A DNA stretch of 41,286 bases from Flavobacteriaceae bacterium (GTDB taxonomy: Bacteria > Bacteroidota > Bacteroidia > Flavobacteriales > Flavobacteriaceae): assembly GCA_023262185.1 (NCBI GenBank), contig JALRDO010000016.1, positions 1-41,286 on the forward strand, read 5' to 3'. The translations under genes were made by a program, and so were the position numbers. The notes beneath the pieces are model-generated. The model was not told the DNA's origin, did no database searches, and was given only the letters and a program-made list of their open reading frames with translations. This document shows positions 26,463 to 34,388 of this stretch, one piece after another (within the stretch, counting starts at the first letter, position 1; every line of letters begins with the position of its first letter).

Positions 26463-27821
26463 ATGCTGAATATTTCAAATAATCCGATAAAGAACTTCGA
26501 CTTTGAAAGGTTCAGGTCTGCTGATCGCATTTTTAAAGTCAGCTATTACAAGCAGTTCAATCGCTTTTTACTCATCTTTTCTGGGGTAGTGTTCGTGGTG
26601 CTTTTCTTACCGTGGACGCAAAATATTACCGGAAAAGGCTATGTCACGACGCTAGAACCCGACAAGCGACCTCAAACCGTCCAGTCGCAAATACCAGGAC
26701 GCATTGAAGAATGGTTTGTACGCGAGGGAGATTTCGTTAAAAAAGGCGACACTATCTTGCGTATCTCTGAAGTTAAAAGTGAGTACTTCGATAGCGAGCT
26801 GCTCGAGCGTACTAAAGAACAAGTTGAAGCGAAGAAAGGAGCCGTTACCGCCTATAACGATAAGGTGAACGCGCTCAGAACCCAGCTCGCTGCATTGCAG
26901 AGAGAGCAAACGCTAAAGCTTGAACAGGCTGACAATAAGCTAAGACAGACCATACTTTATGTGCAGAACGACAGCATCAAATTCGAGGCGGCTAAGACTG
27001 ACCGAAGTATTGCTGAAGTACGACTGAATCGCGACCTCTCACTCTTTGATCAGGGGCTAAAAGCAATGCGCGATGTTGAAGAAAAACGCCTGAAGTTCAG
27101 AGAGACAGAGTCCAAGTATATCGCTGCTGAAAACCAGTATCAAAATTCAAAGAATGAGGTGGCTATTGCACGCCTTGAAATTGAACGTTTACAGGCCAAC
27201 TTTATCGACAAGATCTCTAAGGCGCAATCTGATCTCGCGACCGCACAATCAGACGGATTTGAGGCCGCCGGAGAGGTGGCCAAACTATCTAATACTTTAG
27301 TCAATTATACCAACAGGGCCGCATTGCAATACGTGCTAGCACCTCAGTCAGGATTCATCAACAAGGCCTTAAAAGGAGGGATTGGTGAAACCTTTAAAGA
27401 GGGAGATCGCCTAGTGTCGATCATGCCTAACAATTATGCCATCGCGGTAGAAACATATGTGCGTCCGATCGATATGCCGCTCATTCATATTGGTGAAAAG
27501 GTAAGGGTAGAATTTGACGGATGGCCCGCAATAATTTTTAGCGGATGGCCCAATGTCTCATACGGAACCTATGGCGCCAAAGTTGTGGCCGTAGAAAACT
27601 TTATTAGCGACAATAATCTCTACAGGGTATTGCTCGCTCCTGATCCCGACGATCATCCTTGGCCAACCGAGGTGCGCATTGGCTCAGGTGCACGCACGAT
27701 TGCGCTACTTCAGAATGTTCCAGTATGGTATGAACTATGGAGACAGCTCAACGGCTTCCCTCCCGACTATTACGTTCCGGTAGACAATGAGATTCCTAAA
27801 ATCCCGATCAAAATTAAGTAG
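26463..27821 (+). CDS. HlyD family periplasmic adaptor (membrane fusion protein)
   Basis: A 452-residue adaptor with one N-terminal membrane anchor (about 34-52) after a cytoplasmic stretch. A lipoyl/barrel-sandwich half motif follows (IPGRIEEWFVREGDFVKKGD, about 78-97). Next is a long coiled-coil hairpin (about 110-290), rich in Glu, Lys and Ala, and then the second half of the sandwich (APQSGFINKALKGGIGETFK). It bridges the inner-membrane ABC protein and the outer-membrane TolC channel. The ATG at 26463 is two bases after the ABC stop; the open frame from 26406 is not needed. The C-terminal WYELWRQLNGFPPDYYVP is a family-like tail. Substrate unknown. Confidence 0.92.
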   Translation: MLNISNNPIKNFDFERFRSADRIFKVSYYKQFNRFLLIFSGVVFVVLFLPWTQNITGKGYVTTLEPDKRPQTVQSQIPGRIEEWFVREGDFVKKGDTILRISEVKSEYFDSELLERTKEQVEAKKGAVTAYNDKVNALRTQLAALQREQTLKLEQADNKLRQTILYVQNDSIKFEAAKTDRSIAEVRLNRDLSLFDQGLKAMRDVEEKRLKFRETESKYIAAENQYQNSKNEVAIARLEIERLQANFIDKISKAQSDLATAQSDGFEAAGEVAKLSNTLVNYTNRAALQYVLAPQSGFINKALKGGIGETFKEGDRLVSIMPNNYAIAVETYVRPIDMPLIHIGEKVRVEFDGWPAIIFSGWPNVSYGTYGAKVVAVENFISDNNLYRVLLAPDPDDHPWPTEVRIGSGARTIALLQNVPVWYELWRQLNGFPPDYYVPVDNEIPKIPIKIK

Positions 27822-27824
27822 ACC

Positions 27825-29219
27825 ATGCAGCGATTGATCACAGGCTTTTTATTGGGTCTAGTTTTCGGAGCACACACCTCAGCACTCAGCGCTCAATCTG
27901 AGCCAGAGCAACTGACGTTGACCGAATTTCTAGGATACGTCAAGGCATTCCATCCGTTTGTCAAACAGGCGAATATCGCCCTAGACGAAAGTGAAGCCAA
28001 GTTAATGAAAGCGCGTGGATCATTTGATCCGAAGTTCGGGTTAGATTTTAGCGAAAAGGCTTTCAAAAATTCCACCTACTACGATCGTTTGAATGCAACC
28101 TTTGAGGTTCCGACCTACTACGGGCTTACGCTGAAAGGCGGTTATGTCGAGGCTGACGGCAACTACCTTAACCCCGAAAACGAGGTGAGTGGAGAAGGGC
28201 TGTATAGCCTTGGTGGTGAGTTAAATCTGGCCAAAGGACTTTTAGCGAATCCGCGTATGACCACCTTAAAACAGGCTAAAATCTTTACACAGCAAGCTGA
28301 AGAAGAAAATCTTTTAAGCGTCAACGAGATTTTATTCGAGGCGACTCAAGCCTACTTGGAGTGGTATAGAGCGTATCAAGAGTACCAGGTTTTTGATCAA
28401 TTCGTTGAGAATGCCCGGTTTAGATTTAAAGGGGTCAAAGAACAATACGCCGTAGGCGATCTTGCCGCCATTGACACCACCGAAGCGCGAATCGCATTTA
28501 ACGCTAGGGTTTTAAGTCTTGAAAAGGCTCGGCTCAAGCTAAGAGAAAAGAGCTTAAAGGCCGCAAACTACCTATGGATTAATGATACTCCCGTCACTCT
28601 GAGCCCTGAGGTGCAGCCTGCGCTAGACACTGAGGCCTTCGAAATGCGCTTTAGTGCCGTGTATTTTTCAATTGAAGAACACCCCAAACTCAGAGCGCTA
28701 GGCTATAAAGTCGACTCACAACGTCTAGAGCGCAGATTACAGCGCAGCAATTTATTGCCTGAGGTAACCCTCGGCTATCAATGGCTTTCAGAGACTGATG
28801 TGACTGAAAATATCCGACTAGGCCTCGACCCCGAAAACAGCACCACAAAACTCAAGGTGGGTGTACCCCTTTTTTTGAGAAAAGAACGTGCCGAACTTGA
28901 AATCTCATCCCTGAAGTTAAAAGACGTGAGCCTCGAGCGCGATCAGGTATTCATTGAGTTGAGTAACAAGATCAATGCGCTTCAAAGTGGGGTGAGTTCC
29001 TTCAAGCGTCAATCCGAGCTTGCAGAGATGATGGTGAGCGATTACAGAGCGCTATTTGAGGGAGAACAGCAAAAATTTGCCGCCGGCGAGAGCTCATTAT
29101 TCTTAGTTAATACCCGCGAATCAAAGCTCATAGAAGGGCTTCTCAAGGCCATAGAACTATCGGTGGCTCAGAAGGCAGCGCATGCTGAGTTATATTTCAA
29201 TACCTCTTTTGCACGTTAG
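27825..29219 (+). CDS. TolC family outer-membrane efflux protein
   Basis: A 464-residue outer-membrane channel with a signal peptide (about 1-23, ending ALSAQ). The two OEP repeats are visible: an N-terminal LTLTEFLGYVKAFHPFVKQA, where the FHP segment matches the usual HP motif, and a second repeat with ISLKLKDVSLERDQVFIELS-like coiled-coil helices. The gene starts three bases after the HlyD stop and completes a tripartite exporter. It ends in a TTAG stop/stop overlap with the convergent glpD gene; no terminator is evident. Confidence 0.92.
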   Translation: MQRLITGFLLGLVFGAHTSALSAQSEPEQLTLTEFLGYVKAFHPFVKQANIALDESEAKLMKARGSFDPKFGLDFSEKAFKNSTYYDRLNATFEVPTYYGLTLKGGYVEADGNYLNPENEVSGEGLYSLGGELNLAKGLLANPRMTTLKQAKIFTQQAEEENLLSVNEILFEATQAYLEWYRAYQEYQVFDQFVENARFRFKGVKEQYAVGDLAAIDTTEARIAFNARVLSLEKARLKLREKSLKAANYLWINDTPVTLSPEVQPALDTEAFEMRFSAVYFSIEEHPKLRALGYKVDSQRLERRLQRSNLLPEVTLGYQWLSETDVTENIRLGLDPENSTTKLKVGVPLFLRKERAELEISSLKLKDVSLERDQVFIELSNKINALQSGVSSFKRQSELAEMMVSDYRALFEGEQQKFAAGESSLFLVNTRESKLIEGLLKAIELSVAQKAAHAELYFNTSFAR

Positions 29220-30769
29220 TGAATGAGGTATTGTGCTGACACTTTTGCAAAGGCATTCAGTTGGTCTTTTACCCAATCTGACTTCTTTTTCAGATGCTTC
29301 GCCATTATTTTGGCCACCTCTGGGGCTATGTCGACACAGGCTTGAGCATTTAAAAAGAGTGCTCGACTTCTTCGGGCCAACATGTCTTCAAGGGTGATCG
29401 CCATCTCTTCTTGACAGGCCCATTGAATCATATTTGGACTCAAATAGAAGGCCGCACTCAAAGAATCGTTGCCCTTTTCGCTGAGCTCTCTGATTTTATC
29501 CGCATCGGTGCCGTAGACGTGCATAGGATCCTCCCAGTTTGACGCATAGTCAAATCCGTGTATGGGAAGCAGCTCTGTATTGCACTTGCGTTCAGGAAGC
29601 CCGCCGACTGCAATGGCAGTATTTATCGTGTCTTCGGCAATCTTTCGATAGGTGGTCCATTTACCCCCTAAAATACTTACCAAGCCCGAGGTGCTTACGA
29701 TGACTTTGTGATGGCGAGAGACCTCTTTTGTAGATTCTGAATTGTCTTCTGAAGCCGCCAATGGACGCAAACCAGAGAATACACTGAGTACGTCTTTGCG
29801 CTTCGGCTTTTTGGTCATGTAGGCACTCGCATTTTCTAATATGAAGTCAATTTCTTCTTTGAGCGGTTTGGGTTCAAAATCGGCATTTTCTACAGCTGTA
29901 TCGGTGGTTCCCACAACTACATAATTATTCCAAGGCACTGCAAACAATACCCTGCCGTCGGTGGTGTGAGGCACCATAATGGCATGCTTACTCTTTAAAA
30001 ATGAAGCGTCTAAAACCAAGTGGATGCCCTGACTTGGGCGGATGCGTGCCTTCGCATCGGGCTGATCGAGCTGCATAATGTGATCTGAGAACACGCCTGT
30101 AGCATTAATGACCACCTTGGCTTCAAGCTCAAATACTGCTCCGCTTAGAGTATCGGTAACTTTTACACCTTGGACCATTTCATCTGTCTTAAGCAGACCA
30201 TCAACCGAACAATAATTAACTAGAATGGCTCCGTGGTTCTCAGCCGTTTGAGCCATTGAAATAGCCATACGCGCATCGTCAAACTGTCCGTCGTGATAGA
30301 TAACGCCACCTCTTAGCCCCTCTTCTTTAACATTAGGGATGAGCGCTAAGGTCTCTTCGCGATCGAGCAAGGTACTAGGGCCTAATCCGAGTTTACCAGC
30401 CATCATATCGTAGACCTTGAGCCCGATGCCGTAAAAAGGACTGTTCCACCAATCGTAAGAAGGAATCACAAAACTGAGATCCTGCACCAAATGAGGAGCG
30501 TTCTTACGCATAATCCCTCGCTCTCTAAGCGCTTCAATCACCAACGAAATGTCTCCGTTCTGTAGGTAACGAACCCCACCATGAACCAGTTTCGTGCTTC
30601 TCGAAGAAGTTCCTTTGGCAAAATCATACTTCTCAAGCAATAAGGTTTTGTATCCTCTTGATGCAGCATCAATAGCCGCACCAATGCCAGATGCACCTCC
30701 TCCAATAATGAGTACATCCCAGGGCTTATTGCGCTTTTTTAACTTCGAAAGGTTAGTGGCTCTATTCAT
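29216..30769 (-). CDS. glpD: FAD-dependent glycerol-3-phosphate dehydrogenase
   Basis: A 517-residue aerobic-type GlpD that oxidises sn-glycerol 3-phosphate to dihydroxyacetone phosphate and passes electrons to the quinone pool at the inner membrane. Features are the FAD Rossmann motif DVLIIGGGASGIGAAIDAAS (19-38), LLEKYDFAKGTSSRSTKLVH, GGVRYLQ, GGKWTTYRKIAED near the end of the catalytic domain, and the C-terminal DAO-C domain. It is the last gene after an aldehyde dehydrogenase and a DtxR-type regulator, 11 bases from the latter, so probably in one operon. Confidence 0.96.
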   Translation of the reverse strand: MNRATNLSKLKKRNKPWDVLIIGGGASGIGAAIDAASRGYKTLLLEKYDFAKGTSSRSTKLVHGGVRYLQNGDISLVIEALRERGIMRKNAPHLVQDLSFVIPSYDWWNSPFYGIGLKVYDMMAGKLGLGPSTLLDREETLALIPNVKEEGLRGGVIYHDGQFDDARMAISMAQTAENHGAILVNYCSVDGLLKTDEMVQGVKVTDTLSGAVFELEAKVVINATGVFSDHIMQLDQPDAKARIRPSQGIHLVLDASFLKSKHAIMVPHTTDGRVLFAVPWNNYVVVGTTDTAVENADFEPKPLKEEIDFILENASAYMTKKPKRKDVLSVFSGLRPLAASEDNSESTKEVSRHHKVIVSTSGLVSILGGKWTTYRKIAEDTINTAIAVGGLPERKCNTELLPIHGFDYASNWEDPMHVYGTDADKIRELSEKGNDSLSAAFYLSPNMIQWACQEEMAITLEDMLARRSRALFLNAQACVDIAPEVAKIMAKHLKKKSDWVKDQLNAFAKVSAQYLIH

Positions 30770-30780
30770 ATTCGATGCCT

Positions 30781-31188
30781 CTAAAAGTTGTGATTTGGTA
30801 TGGGTGTGCCATGTGGATCGTGGCTATGATCGCCCAACATTTCACTCATGCGCTTAAAAAATTCAGGTTGCCTAACATGTTCGAGCTCCTCGGCAATTTC
30901 GTGCACATGATCAGCCTCAAAGCCCATCACATCGACCAAAAACGATTCGATTAAACGGTGTTTCGCCACCACCTCTGTAGCGATGATTCTTCCTTTAGCA
31001 GTAAGGTGAATGGGCTTGTATGCCTGTGTCTGTACGAGACCCAATTGCACCATTTCTTTAAGCATGTTCGACACCGTTGACTTACTCACCCCAAAAAGCT
31101 TACTCAAGGCAGTCACCGTAACACCTTCTCCCCTCTCATCAAACTTGTAAAGAGTCTTTAGGTAGTTTTCTTTTTCAGTAGTGGGCAT
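30781..31188 (-). CDS. DtxR/MntR-family metal-dependent regulator, short form
   Basis: A 135-residue winged-helix regulator. The N-terminal DNA-binding domain includes YLKTLYKFDERGEGVTVTAL and the recognition region FGVSKSTVSNMLKEMVQLGL. The dimerisation domain follows, with RLIESFLVDVMGFEADHVHE and EELEHV carrying the usual His/Glu metal ligands. The protein stops just after DPHGTPIP, so it lacks the C-terminal FeoA/SH3-like domain present in most Bacteroidota DtxR proteins (about 215-220 residues) and resembles MntR in size. It may sense Mn or Fe. It is sandwiched between an aldehyde dehydrogenase gene (18 bases) and glpD (11 bases). Confidence 0.9.
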   Translation of the reverse strand: MPTTEKENYLKTLYKFDERGEGVTVTALSKLFGVSKSTVSNMLKEMVQLGLVQTQAYKPIHLTAKGRIIATEVVAKHRLIESFLVDVMGFEADHVHEIAEELEHVRQPEFFKRMSEMLGDHSHDPHGTPIPNHNF

Positions 31189-31206
31189 GCTTCTTTGATT
31201 TAATGG

Positions 31207-32595
31207 CTAACTCAACCAGCGATTCAGGGTCAGTAATCTTTTCAGTGCCCCTAATTTATTTTTAAATGGGGCGTAACGCAAGGGAACATCAAGCCATGTA
31301 GCTCTGTACAAAACAGGCTTTTCTCTACTGAAGGTGTCAAAACCGTACTTGGCATGGTAAACCCCATGACCGCTTTCACCAACCCCCCCGAAAGGCAGGT
31401 TCGACTCGGCGATCATCATGATAGTATCATTAACAGCAGCCTGACCAAAGCGGTGTTTGACCAAGAGGTGCTCGGCCCATTTTTTATTTTTTGAAAAGAC
31501 ATAAAACGCCAGCGGATTGGGTAGGTGCGCTAACCACTGATCTATCTCGGCCTCAGTTTCATAGGGAATAATGGGCAACAAAGGGCCAAAGATCTCGTCT
31601 TGCATTACGCTTTGTTCTTTGGTTACATCCGTTAGTAAAGTCGGTTGAACATAACGGCTTTTCTTATCGATAGACCCGCCATAGTAAACCGTAGCTTCAT
31701 CGAGATAAGCCTGCATGCGCTCTACGTGCTTTTCATGAATCAATCGTCCGTAATCTTCACTTTGATCAGCCGCAACTGAGTAAGCGTTTTCAATGGCCTT
31801 TTTGAGCTCCTCTAAGAACGCAGTATATACCCCCTTTTGAACCAATACATAATCGGGAGCGATACAGGTTTGGCCCGCATTCAAAAACTTACCCCATACC
31901 ACACGTCGAGCACTTAAAGCTAATGGGGCTGATGCATCGACAATGCAGGGAGATTTACCGCCCAGTTCAAGAGTTGTAGGCGTCAAATGCTTGGCTGCAG
32001 CTGCTGCAACCACCTTTCCAACCGCAACGCTCCCGGTGAAAAAGATATAATCCCAGCTGTGACTTAGTAGTGCTTGACTGACCGAGGCGTCACCTTGAAT
32101 GACTGTAACGTGATCTCTATCAAAAACTGCAGCTACGATGCTTTCGAGTAAGGCGCTAGTTTGGGCGCTGTATTCACTGGGTTTAAGCACCACCGTGTTT
32201 CCCGCCGCGACGGCTGAAACAAGAGGCGTAAGGCTCAATTGAAACGGATAATTCCAAGGAGCAATATGCAGGGTAACGCCGTACGGATCCTTAAACACCT
32301 TAGAATGTGCCGGAAAAGAAGCAAGGCTAGCCGAACGACGCTCTGGTCTAGACCAGTGTTCGAAGTGTTTAAGGGTGTGTTTTAACTCGGCCTGAAGGTA
32401 ACTGATTTCTGTTGCCACCGATTCAAAAGGAGCCTTGTTCAGGTCGGCTTTTAGCGCCTGTATGATTTCATCTTCTCGACGGTTAACCTCTTCGAGAAGT
32501 CTGCGCAGCGCCTGTTTTCGGTAGGCTATAGAACGGGTAGCGCCGGTCCCAAAGAACCGGCGCTGACCCTGTATGATTTCAAGAATTGCATTCAC
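31207..32595 (-). CDS. Aldehyde dehydrogenase (class 3-like)
   Basis: A 462-residue NAD(P)-dependent aldehyde dehydrogenase of the class 3/fatty-aldehyde type. Catalytic Asn115 (IAPWNYPFQ), Glu210 (TTLELGGKSP) and Cys244 (NAGQTCIAPDY) are visible. It ends in a hydrophobic, basic tail (APFKNKLGALKRLLTLNRWL) that could anchor it to the membrane, as in fatty-aldehyde dehydrogenases. The start is GTG (32593-32595), as no in-frame ATG precedes the N-terminal helix. A TACCTTTA element lies just before it. Likely first gene of an operon with the DtxR-type regulator and glpD. Confidence 0.92.
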   Translation of the reverse strand: MNAILEIIQGQRRFFGTGATRSIAYRKQALRRLLEEVNRREDEIIQALKADLNKAPFESVATEISYLQAELKHTLKHFEHWSRPERRSASLASFPAHSKVFKDPYGVTLHIAPWNYPFQLSLTPLVSAVAAGNTVVLKPSEYSAQTSALLESIVAAVFDRDHVTVIQGDASVSQALLSHSWDYIFFTGSVAVGKVVAAAAAKHLTPTTLELGGKSPCIVDASAPLALSARRVVWGKFLNAGQTCIAPDYVLVQKGVYTAFLEELKKAIENAYSVAADQSEDYGRLIHEKHVERMQAYLDEATVYYGGSIDKKSRYVQPTLLTDVTKEQSVMQDEIFGPLLPIIPYETEAEIDQWLAHLPNPLAFYVFSKNKKWAEHLLVKHRFGQAAVNDTIMMIAESNLPFGGVGESGHGVYHAKYGFDTFSREKPVLYRATWLDVPLRYAPFKNKLGALKRLLTLNRWLS

Positions 32596-32631
32596 ACCTT
32601 TAAAGGTACAAAAGCAATTAACAACATCTAT

Positions 32632-33192
32632 TTAGTATACGAGGCTTACCTCAACCTTTATGTCGTCTAAAATAAGTTTGTCTCCTAAGTCAGAGAAAAA
32701 TGCTCCTGAGCGAAATTTCACGTCATATTTAGAGCGATCAAAAGTCATCTCAGCAGTCATTTTATTAGATCCTGCGGCTGTGAAAGTAACGTCTACCGGA
32801 TTAGTAATTCCTCTAATCGTAAGATCTCCGGTTGCTGCGAAAGATCCGTTAGCAGACTCTTTTACAGAGGTTAAAACTAAATAAGCTGATGCGAAATTGT
32901 CTACACCGAAGAAATCATCTGCTTTCAAATGCCCTTCAAGCTTCTCAGCCCATTCGCCTTCTAAGTCTTGAACGTCGATAGAGGACATATCGATTTCGAA
33001 TGCTCCTCCGGTTAATTTTCCGTTAGAGGTATTGATAGACCCTGATTTAAAGGTCAGAGCTCCGTAGTGTTCTTTACCAGTGACATCACCTCCGTACCAC
33101 TTCAAAGAACTCTCTGAAGTATTAATGTCTTGAGCGTTGATTCCAAGGCTTAGGCCTAAAGCGGTGATTAGTGTTAAATAGATCGTTTTCAT
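32632..33192 (-). CDS. YceI family periplasmic protein
   Basis: A 186-residue secreted protein with a signal peptide (about 1-20, ending GINAQ) and a single YceI-like lipocalin fold. Hallmarks are SSLKWYGGDVTGKEHYGAL near the N-terminus, HLKADDFFGVDNFASAYL, GDLTIRGITNPVDVTF and FDRSKYDVKFRSGAFFSDLGD. YceI proteins bind isoprenoid quinone-like lipids in crystal structures; physiological roles vary. It has its own promoter (TATCTTTG at 33210-33217) with an adjacent inverted repeat. A second, divergent YceI relative is encoded 650 bases upstream in the Rieske operon. Confidence 0.93.
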   Translation of the reverse strand: MKTIYLTLITALGLSLGINAQDINTSESSLKWYGGDVTGKEHYGALTFKSGSINTSNGKLTGGAFEIDMSSIDVQDLEGEWAEKLEGHLKADDFFGVDNFASAYLVLTSVKESANGSFAATGDLTIRGITNPVDVTFTAAGSNKMTAEMTFDRSKYDVKFRSGAFFSDLGDKLILDDIKVEVSLVY

Positions 33193-33209
33193 AGTTTTTA
33201 AGTTTTGTT

Positions 33210-33242
33210 CAAAGATAGACTGCTAACACTCGAGTAAGTGTT
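33210..33242 (-). promoter_or_regulatory. YceI promoter element with adjacent inverted repeat
   Basis: On the minus strand TATCTTTG (33217-33210) is an exact -7 element, 17 bases before the YceI start. Just upstream, AACACT (33225-33230) and AGTGTT (33237-33242) form a six-base inverted repeat with a six-base spacer, covering the spacer and the -33 position. No TTTG is present there, so an activator or repressor may act on this site. Confidence 0.6.
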
Positions 33243-33257
33243 AAAACATGCTGAAAA

Positions 33258-33273
33258 CTTAATCTAGATTAAG
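33258..33273 (-). terminator. Palindrome after the PAS gene, possible weak terminator
   Basis: CTTAATCTAGATTAAG is a 16-base perfect palindrome six bases after the PAS gene stop; on the minus strand TTTT follows. The stem is AT-rich and has almost no loop, so termination would be weak. Confidence 0.45.
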
Positions 33274-33279
33274 GGGTTC

Positions 33280-33768
33280 TTAGGCTATCTCTTTTTCAAG
33301 AGCTAAGAAATGTGTGAGCTCTTTAGCAGCGTTGTAGAGAGGAACGATCTTTACCTCACAAACATAGGCTTCACCGTTTTTACGGTGGTTGGTGATTTTT
33401 GCTGAGAAACTCTTACCTGTCTTCAATTGTTTTCTGAACACATCACGATCAGCTTGTATAGTTTGTGGGCCATGCAATAATGCATTTGGCTTTTTACCGA
33501 TGATCTCATGACCTTCATATCCAGTCATTTTAGTAAAGCCTGAATCGACCCAAACCACATTGTAAGCGCTATCCGAAATAATAAAGGCATGATACGCAGC
33601 ATAATCCTCTGTCGCTTCATCAATAGGAGTGGTCCACTCATAATTTTGGGCCATACGCTGATAAACCTCTTTAAGATAGGTTCCGTTGAGCTCTCCGCAA
33701 AGCTTATGGTAAGTCTCTAGAAAAAAATCGCCGGCGATCAATGGCACCGAGTTCGCATTCAAACTCAT
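33280..33768 (-). CDS. Single PAS-domain protein, LOV-like without the photoactive cysteine
   Basis: A 162-residue cytoplasmic protein with one PAS domain in its second half (about 60-160). The segment MTGYEGHEIIGKKPNALLHG, followed by GPQT and later TNHRKNGEAYVCEVKIVPLY, aligns with LOV-type PAS domains. The position of the flavin-reactive Cys in the NCRFLQG motif is occupied by KPNALLHG, so no photoadduct would form. No output domain is present; the N-terminal 60 residues are helical and unrecognised. The start at 33768 (MSLNANSV) is chosen because a promoter (33784-33814) overlaps the longer frame, which extends to 33813. Confidence 0.82.
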   Translation of the reverse strand: MSLNANSVPLIAGDFFLETYHKLCGELNGTYLKEVYQRMAQNYEWTTPIDEATEDYAAYHAFIISDSAYNVVWVDSGFTKMTGYEGHEIIGKKPNALLHGPQTIQADRDVFRKQLKTGKSFSAKITNHRKNGEAYVCEVKIVPLYNAAKELTHFLALEKEIA

Positions 33769-33783
33769 AATAAGTATTTGGTG

Positions 33784-33814
33784 TAAATTTAATATATATG
33801 CCCTAATAAGCAAA
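33784..33814 (-). promoter_or_regulatory. Promoter of the PAS gene
   Basis: Minus strand: TTTG (33814-33811), 19 bases, then TAAATTTA (33791-33784), seven of eight matches to TAnnTTTG. It lies 15 bases upstream of the chosen ATG and separates this gene from the YceI-2 gene upstream. Confidence 0.65.
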
Positions 33815-33848
33815 CTAACTGCTTGATTTTTAGAGAGAAACTCAATTT

Positions 33849-34388
33849 TTAGCTGTTTTGTTTAAACTTTAGATTTACAGTTAGATCGATGTTTTCATCG
33901 ATAGGTTTGAGTAAAAAACGTGGAAGTTTAAGATCGAATTCCAAGAGATTGACCTTGAATTCGCCTGAAATCTCGTACAAATCACCGTATTCTTCTGCAT
34001 TTAGAATTACGCGGTATTCTTTGCGCAATCCATTGAGTTCAAAGAATCCAGAAAGTTCAACAGTTTCAGCATCGATTTCGCGGATATTTTCACTGTAAAA
34101 GCGCACTTCAGGAAATTTTAGCGCATTTAACACCCTCAAAGCGTTAGAATCTCTATTTGAACTATTCGAATCAAAACTGTTCAAAGGGACGCTAATTGCA
34201 ATGCGATGGGGTACACCCTCTTCTCGAATTAGGATCCCTTTTGCGGTAGTTGAAACTCCAGACCAATCATGAGCCACGTGGTATCCGTTGTATCGAATGC
34301 TAGAGCTTTCGAGAGTAAAAGAAAATTGGGCGTAGCTCCCAGTCGTCACGCTCAGTAAGAGAAATAGAAAGAGGTATAGGCTTTTCAT
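33849..34388 (-). CDS. YceI-like periplasmic protein, last gene of the Rieske operon
   Basis: A 179-residue secreted protein with a signal peptide (about 1-20, ending GSYAQ). A YceI-like beta-barrel pattern follows: SSIRYNGYHVAHDWSGVSTT, RIAISVPLNSFDSNSSNRDS, RVLNALKFPEVRFYSENI, VELSGFFELNGLRKEYRV and the final FDLKLPRFLLKPIDENIDL. It is more divergent than the YceI protein at 32632, but the order and spacing of these blocks fit. Its ATG overlaps the stop of the membrane protein gene upstream by one base (TAATG), so the two are translationally coupled. As YceI proteins bind quinone-like lipids, a link to the redox proteins of the operon is plausible. Confidence 0.82.
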   Translation of the reverse strand: MKSLYLFLFLLLSVTTGSYAQFSFTLESSSIRYNGYHVAHDWSGVSTTAKGILIREEGVPHRIAISVPLNSFDSNSSNRDSNALRVLNALKFPEVRFYSENIREIDAETVELSGFFELNGLRKEYRVILNAEEYGDLYEISGEFKVNLLEFDLKLPRFLLKPIDENIDLTVNLKFKQNS

